Notes under the pieces: model-generated
Told to the model about the DNA's origin: nothing
What the model saw: the letters and a program-made list of their open reading frames with translations, nothing else
The model's database searches: none
Made by a program: the position numbers and the translations under genes
NCBI GenBank assembly: GCA_964606085.1
Contig: CAZSFD010000074.1
Coordinates: 1 to 25,575, forward strand
Direction: 5' to 3'
DNA: 25,575 bases
Source of the DNA: CAIQJJ01 sp964606085
GTDB lineage: Bacteria > Chloroflexota > Anaerolineae > Anaerolineales > UBA4823
Shown here: positions 21,960 through 25,575 of the stretch, in pieces
Numbering within the stretch: the first letter of the stretch is position 1
Layout of the letters: each line of letters opens with the position of its first letter

Positions 21960-21965
21960 ATTATA
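21960..21965 (-). promoter_or_regulatory. Candidate -10 box for the DUF5678-like/retropepsin unit
   Basis: TATAAT on the minus strand, 22 bases before the ATG at 21937. It lies ten bases from the end of the MITE-like element, so any -35 contact falls inside that element's terminal repeat. Confidence 0.45.
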
Positions 21966-21974
21966 TACTGCCCA

Positions 21975-22168
21975 CGGGCACAAACTGCGGTTTTTACCCA
22001 ACATCCCGCCCGGCGATTCATCGCCGGGCTAGTGAGCAACGCCTGATAAAGTAGAACTTCGTTCTCTGGCTCAATCGTTACTCCAACGCTTAAAGCTGGA
22101 TTTATCCAGCGCAGCTTTATAGCCCGGACATTCATGTCCGGGCGGGCCAAATCCGCAATTTGTGCCCG
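21975..22168. mobile_element. MITE-like element with 25-base terminal inverted repeats
   Basis: Terminal repeats 21975-21999 and 22144-22168 match at 21 of 25 positions (shared core CGGGCACAAA, TGCGG, CCC). The interior carries two perfect 10-base-stem hairpins with the same TC loop: GCCCGGCGAT/ATCGCCGGGC (22008-22029) and GCCCGGACAT/ATGTCCGGGC (22122-22143). Between them are AGAAC-TTC-GTTCT (22053-22065) and a bistable structure built from GCTGGAT/ATCCAGC (22095-22110) or TAAAGCT/AGCTTTA (22091-22119). No gene is inside. It could be a non-autonomous mobile element or a cluster of REP-like units. No target duplication is evident by eye. Confidence 0.6.
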
Positions 22169-22186
22169 CTCGGAGCATAGCATTGC

Positions 22187-25100
22187 TTATTTTGGGAATC
22201 TGCTCACCACCACCACCGGCGTGGGCAGCGTGGCCTTGTCGCCGGGAGCCAACTCGGCGGGGGCTTTGCCGGGGTCTTTGGGGGCCGATTGGTACACGTA
22301 AAGCTGCGTGCCTTCCTCGCCGCTCTTGAAATCTACACACGCCTGGCCGGTCAACAGACCTTCTTTATCAATGGCGCAGCTTGTGACGAAGCCGACCACC
22401 TTGCCGCGCTTGTCGAGCAGCGGGTCGCCATTGTGGGCCACGCGCACCCCCTTCTCGGTGAAGCGGAAGCGGATCACCTCGCCCTGGCGGGTTTCTTCGC
22501 GTTGGATGAACGCCTCGCGCCCAATGAACCACGGCTTGTACGTTTTGACGTACAGGCTGAAACCGGCTTCGGCCACGCCCAGGTCTGGGCCGTGCTTGCC
22601 GGAGCCAGCGCCCATTTCGTGGCCGTAGAGCGGCAGGCCGGCTTCGGTGCGCAGCGAGTCGCGGGCGCCCAGGCCGCAGGGCTTCAGGCCGAGCGGTTCA
22701 CCGGCTTTGATCAGGGCATCGAACAGGGCCGCGGCCTTTTCGGGGTGGACGAATAGCTCGAAGGCCATCTTTTCGCCGGTATAGCCGGTGCGCGAGACGA
22801 CCAGGTCGAACCCGCCGATGACGGCTTCACATAGCTGAGTGCGCTTGAGCGCCATCACACGCTTGCGGGTGGGGGCATCGCAGCCGAGGGCGAGCAAGAT
22901 TTCGCGTGATTTCGGGCCTTGCAGGGCAATATCCACGCGTTGGTCAGCGCCTTCTTTGGGGTCACGCAGGTTGCGCAGGGTGACGCCGCGCCCAAAAGCA
23001 CGCGCCGCCGGGCGAGAGCGATCCACAAGAACCGCGCCATCTTTCACGCCATTCAGCCAGGCCCAGTTTTTGTCATCATTGGAGGCGTTGACCACCACCA
23101 GGTATTTCTCGGCCCCACGGCGGTAAACGAGCAAATCGTCAATCACATTAGCGTCGGGGTCGAGAAAGTGGGTGTAGCACGACTCGCCCACGGCCAGCAG
23201 GCTGATGTCGTTGCCGCACACGCTGTCAAGGAAGATGGCGGCATCGGGGCCTTCGGCCTGATAGACGCCCATGTGCGAAACGTCGAACAACCCGGCGGCA
23301 TTGCGGCAGGCCAGGTGTTCTTCGACGATAGATGTGTACTGCACGGGCATCTCCCAGCCAGCAAACGGCACCATGCGCGCACCGAGGGATTTGTGCAGGT
23401 CGAAGAGCGGGGTGCGGCGCAGGCCCTCGGCAGGGGCAGGGGCGACAAATTCAGGCCGCGGGTTGGCGGCATCGGCAGCAGCGCCGATGAAATAGGGCTT
23501 GACGATACCCGCGGCGGCCATCTGCACCTCGGCGGCTTTGGCGGGGGTTTCGGCCACGGCCAGCGGGCCGGGAATTTTGCGCAGCAGGGCGCTTTCGTCG
23601 CGCCCGGCATCGAGGGCCACGTAGCCGTCGGAAAGGTCGCGCAGCCAGGCGGCGGCGAGCGCGGGCTTTTCCGCGGGGGTGAAGGTGAAGGCGTAGGCGG
23701 CGTCGCAGGTCAGCACGCCGTTGACTGGGCCTTGCGGTGTGATGATCTGCGTGGGCTGGCTTTGGCCAGGCTGCAAGGCTTCGGCGTCAGAAGTGAAAAC
23801 ATAGTTGACGAAGGCGCGTGCTTTGTCGCCGGTGAGTTTGTAGGCCAAACTTTCAGTTTGGCCCGCATCGAGATACCAAAAATGGGGATAACCGTGTTCG
23901 GTTGGTTCGTAGTCAATGCCAGCGCCTTCGGCCAGGGCGCGCACGCGCTGCTTGCAATCCTGGAAGACGTTGAAATCCACCTTGGCGCGGCGCTTGTCGC
24001 TCTTACGGCCTTCCAGCTTGAAGGGCGTGCAGGCCAGCAGCAGATCGGCGATGATGTCGGCCAGCTTTTCCGATTCGATTTCGGTGAAGCCGCGCTGGGT
24101 GATCCAGGGCGTGCCCAGGCGGATGCCGTTGGGGTCGAAGGCGGTTTTATCGCCGGGGATGGTGTTGCGGTTGACAACGATGCCAGCTAAGTCAAGGATG
24201 CGGGCGGCCATATCGCCGGAGAGCGTTGTGCCGTCGGGGCCTTTGATCGTGGTCGTGTCAATGTTCGTGAGGTGCGTGTTCGTGCCGCCAAAGGGGATGC
24301 GCAGGCCGCGTTCCTTCAGGCGTTCGGTGAGCGCCACGCAGTTTTTGATGATCTGATCCTGCAATTGCTTGAACTGATCGGTTTTGTCGAGCTTGAAAGT
24401 CAGCGCCATGGCCGCAAAGACGTTGACATGCGGGCCGCCCTGCTCGCCGGGGAAGACGGCACGGTCAATCTTGCGCGCCAGGGCCGCGTCGGTGGTCAGG
24501 ATGCAGGCCCCGCGCGGGCCGCACAGCGATTTGTGCGTGGTGAAGGTAATCACATCGGCGTGGCCGACCGGCGAGGGGTACACGCCCGCCGCCACCAGCC
24601 CGGCGATGTGGGCGATATCGGCCATCAAGAGCGCACCAGCTTCTTTGGCAATCGCCTTGAACCTGGCCCAATCCACCTTCCACGGGTAGGATGAGTACCC
24701 GGCGATAATGAATTTGGGTTTGGCTTGCAGTGCCAACTCACGGATGGCTTCGTAATCGAGCTGCTCGCTGTTGGGATCAACGGTATAGGAAACGATGTTG
24801 TAATACTTGCCCGAACGGTTGGCCGGTGAGCCGTGCGAAAGATGCCCGCCGTGCAGCAAGTTGAGGCCCATCACCGTGTCGCCGGGGCTGACCAGGGCGT
24901 GGTAAACGGCATTGTTGGCCGGGCCGCCTGAAAGCGCCTGCACGTTGACGTAAATCTGGTCGGCGCTGATGCCGTTGGCGGCGAAGAGTTCGGCGCAGCG
25001 GCGGCGCGCCAGGGCCTCGACCGTGTCGGCATATTCGACGCCTTTGTAGTAACGCGGGTCAGCGTAGCGACGGAAGTTGTTGAGGCGGGCGGTGTAATCG

Positions 25101-25324
25101 AGAATGTCGGCTTCGGGCATGAAGCGGGTTTCGTCGTCGGGGTAGCCTTCGGCGTAGATGTTCTGGAAGGCGCACGAGAGCGCTTCGCGCACGGCCAACG
25201 GCGCGGCGCTTTCACTGGGGATCAGGATCAACTTGCGAAACTGGCGTTCGGCTTCGATTTGGGTCAGTTCGTACACATCGGGGTCGAGATCAGCGAGCGT
25301 GCCGCGGAAGAGAAAATCGGTCAT
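22187..25324 (-). CDS. Serine hydroxymethyltransferase - aminomethyltransferase fusion (GlyA-GcvT)
   Basis: One 1045-residue chain. Residues 1-435 are serine hydroxymethyltransferase (serine plus tetrahydrofolate to glycine plus methylene-THF): LIPSESAAP, SGGPANNAVYHAL, MADIAHIAGLVAAG, and PLP Lys265 in FTTHKSLCGPRG. Residues about 635-1040 are a complete glycine-cleavage T protein: TPLFDLHKSLGARMVPFAGW, LFDVSHMG, VIDDLLVYR with the catalytic Asp, SRTGYTGE, LGARDSLRTEAG. Both halves keep key residues. The 200 residues between contain a stretch (about 495-590) that resembles a worn copy of the GcvT N-terminal domain. The frame shows no break. AGGAG six bases before the ATG at 25324 fixes the start; the frame extends 33 codons further without a site. 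A good promoter lies at 25426-25454. No other glycine-cleavage gene is in the window. Confidence 0.92.
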   Translation of the reverse strand: MTDFLFRGTLADLDPDVYELTQIEAERQFRKLILIPSESAAPLAVREALSCAFQNIYAEGYPDDETRFMPEADILDYTARLNNFRRYADPRYYKGVEYADTVEALARRRCAELFAANGISADQIYVNVQALSGGPANNAVYHALVSPGDTVMGLNLLHGGHLSHGSPANRSGKYYNIVSYTVDPNSEQLDYEAIRELALQAKPKFIIAGYSSYPWKVDWARFKAIAKEAGALLMADIAHIAGLVAAGVYPSPVGHADVITFTTHKSLCGPRGACILTTDAALARKIDRAVFPGEQGGPHVNVFAAMALTFKLDKTDQFKQLQDQIIKNCVALTERLKERGLRIPFGGTNTHLTNIDTTTIKGPDGTTLSGDMAARILDLAGIVVNRNTIPGDKTAFDPNGIRLGTPWITQRGFTEIESEKLADIIADLLLACTPFKLEGRKSDKRRAKVDFNVFQDCKQRVRALAEGAGIDYEPTEHGYPHFWYLDAGQTESLAYKLTGDKARAFVNYVFTSDAEALQPGQSQPTQIITPQGPVNGVLTCDAAYAFTFTPAEKPALAAAWLRDLSDGYVALDAGRDESALLRKIPGPLAVAETPAKAAEVQMAAAGIVKPYFIGAAADAANPRPEFVAPAPAEGLRRTPLFDLHKSLGARMVPFAGWEMPVQYTSIVEEHLACRNAAGLFDVSHMGVYQAEGPDAAIFLDSVCGNDISLLAVGESCYTHFLDPDANVIDDLLVYRRGAEKYLVVVNASNDDKNWAWLNGVKDGAVLVDRSRPAARAFGRGVTLRNLRDPKEGADQRVDIALQGPKSREILLALGCDAPTRKRVMALKRTQLCEAVIGGFDLVVSRTGYTGEKMAFELFVHPEKAAALFDALIKAGEPLGLKPCGLGARDSLRTEAGLPLYGHEMGAGSGKHGPDLGVAEAGFSLYVKTYKPWFIGREAFIQREETRQGEVIRFRFTEKGVRVAHNGDPLLDKRGKVVGFVTSCAIDKEGLLTGQACVDFKSGEEGTQLYVYQSAPKDPGKAPAELAPGDKATLPTPVVVVSRFPK
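23843..23863. repeat. Perfect hairpin inside the fusion linker
   Basis: GGCCAAAC (23843-23850), loop TTTCA, GTTTGGCC (23856-23863). In frame it encodes part of DAGQTESLAY, at about residues 488-494 of the fusion, in the linker region where the chain should tolerate insertions. Confidence 0.7.
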
Positions 25325-25575
25325 GGGAAACTCCTGGGGGTGAGAAGGTGAGAGGGCGCTGGGGAGCCAGGCTGAGAGGATAAAGGGGGAGACCTGCCAC
25401 TTGCTACTTGCTCCCTGCATCATTCATTTTATTCTCGCCGCGCGGGTGGGTCAAGTGATGAAGTGCCTGGCTGTGACCACAATTTGTGAACCGTTTTCGC
25501 CGTTTTTTCAAAAAACTGGTATAAGTGGCTATCCCCCTGCCCCTTGCCCCATGCCCCCTGCTACCTGCCCCCATG
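25325..25575. other. Leader and upstream region of the fusion gene
   Basis: From 25325 to about 25419 lies the leader of the fusion gene, pyrimidine-rich on the coding strand, with the AGGAG site. I see no glycine or THF riboswitch fold. From 25455 to the window end no gene is visible; GTTTTTTCAAAAAAC (25504-25518) is an odd palindrome, followed by a TATAAG box on the plus strand that might serve a gene beyond the edge. Confidence 0.4.
25426..25454 (-). promoter_or_regulatory. Sigma-70-type promoter of the GlyA-GcvT fusion gene
   Basis: TTGACC (25449-25454) and TAAAAT (25426-25431) on the minus strand, separated by exactly 17 bases. The predicted start near 25419 gives a leader of about 95 bases. 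It is the best promoter match in the window. Confidence 0.65.

Noticed and set aside
21938..22183. N-terminal extension of the DUF5678-like protein
   Set aside because: It translates the MITE-like repeat, while promoter and ribosome site support the ATG at 21937.
22919..24190. A 423-codon plus-strand frame opposite the fusion gene
   Set aside because: Shadow of the well-supported GlyA-GcvT frame; composition is low-complexity.
25325..25425. Glycine or THF riboswitch before the fusion gene
   Set aside because: The leader is short and pyrimidine-rich with no paired helices or conserved riboswitch core that I can see.

Overview
This is a GC-rich bacterial window made almost wholly of chromosomal housekeeping and accessory genes, mostly on the minus strand. 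The gene mix suggests a Chloroflexota bacterium of the Anaerolineae type: a DUF4349 lipoprotein, a DUF1501/DUF1800 pair, an LppM-like lipoprotein, Uma2, a DUF5678-like/retropepsin pair, a SHMT-GcvT fusion, and many intergenic palindromes. That placement is inference; there is no rRNA or other marker gene to prove it. I saw no tRNA, rRNA, CRISPR array, transposase or phage gene.

Layout. 1-236 is the 3' end of a PDZ protein, probably an HtrA-type protease, closed by a near-perfect terminator. 430-4459 (minus) reads galT, degV, a D-2-hydroxyacid dehydrogenase and a DUF4349 lipoprotein, perhaps as one unit with a palindromic repeat in the middle. 4558-5229 (plus) is a Uma2 protein. 5236-5751 (minus) is a membrane protein with four CxxC knuckles. 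5779-6588 (plus) is radC. 6654-11259 (minus) is a tight five-gene run: rseP, a HEAT-repeat protein, an AEC transporter, an MA-like zinc peptidase and acylphosphatase. 11466-12161 (plus) is an LppM-like lipoprotein that meets a PLP aminotransferase (12267-13481, minus) across a shared terminator. 13616-16405 (minus) is the DUF1800/DUF1501 pair. 16690-20164 (minus) encodes an ECF sigma factor, its zinc-type anti-sigma factor, two related membrane proteins and a glycosidase-like lipoprotein. 20244-21937 (minus) holds a DUF5678-like protein, a retropepsin-like protease and a PHP phosphoesterase. 22187-25324 (minus) is a single 1045-residue reading frame joining serine hydroxymethyltransferase to the glycine-cleavage T protein.

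How the genes work together. The 16.7-20.2 kb block looks like a self-contained envelope regulon: sigma factor, membrane-anchored antagonist, small membrane proteins and an exported lipoprotein, with stop/start overlaps at most junctions. The rseP block collects membrane proteolysis functions. The GlyA-GcvT fusion would place two enzymes that share methylene-tetrahydrofolate on one chain; between them lies a segment resembling a decayed copy of the GcvT folate-binding domain. This is the most distinctive protein of the window.

Repeats. A palindromic repeat with core GGTTTCGACAGGCTCAACC or its complement occurs at least six times, twice inside coding sequence. A second class of intergenic element is built from several small perfect hairpins, and one of these (21975-22168) has 25-base terminal inverted repeats, like a MITE.
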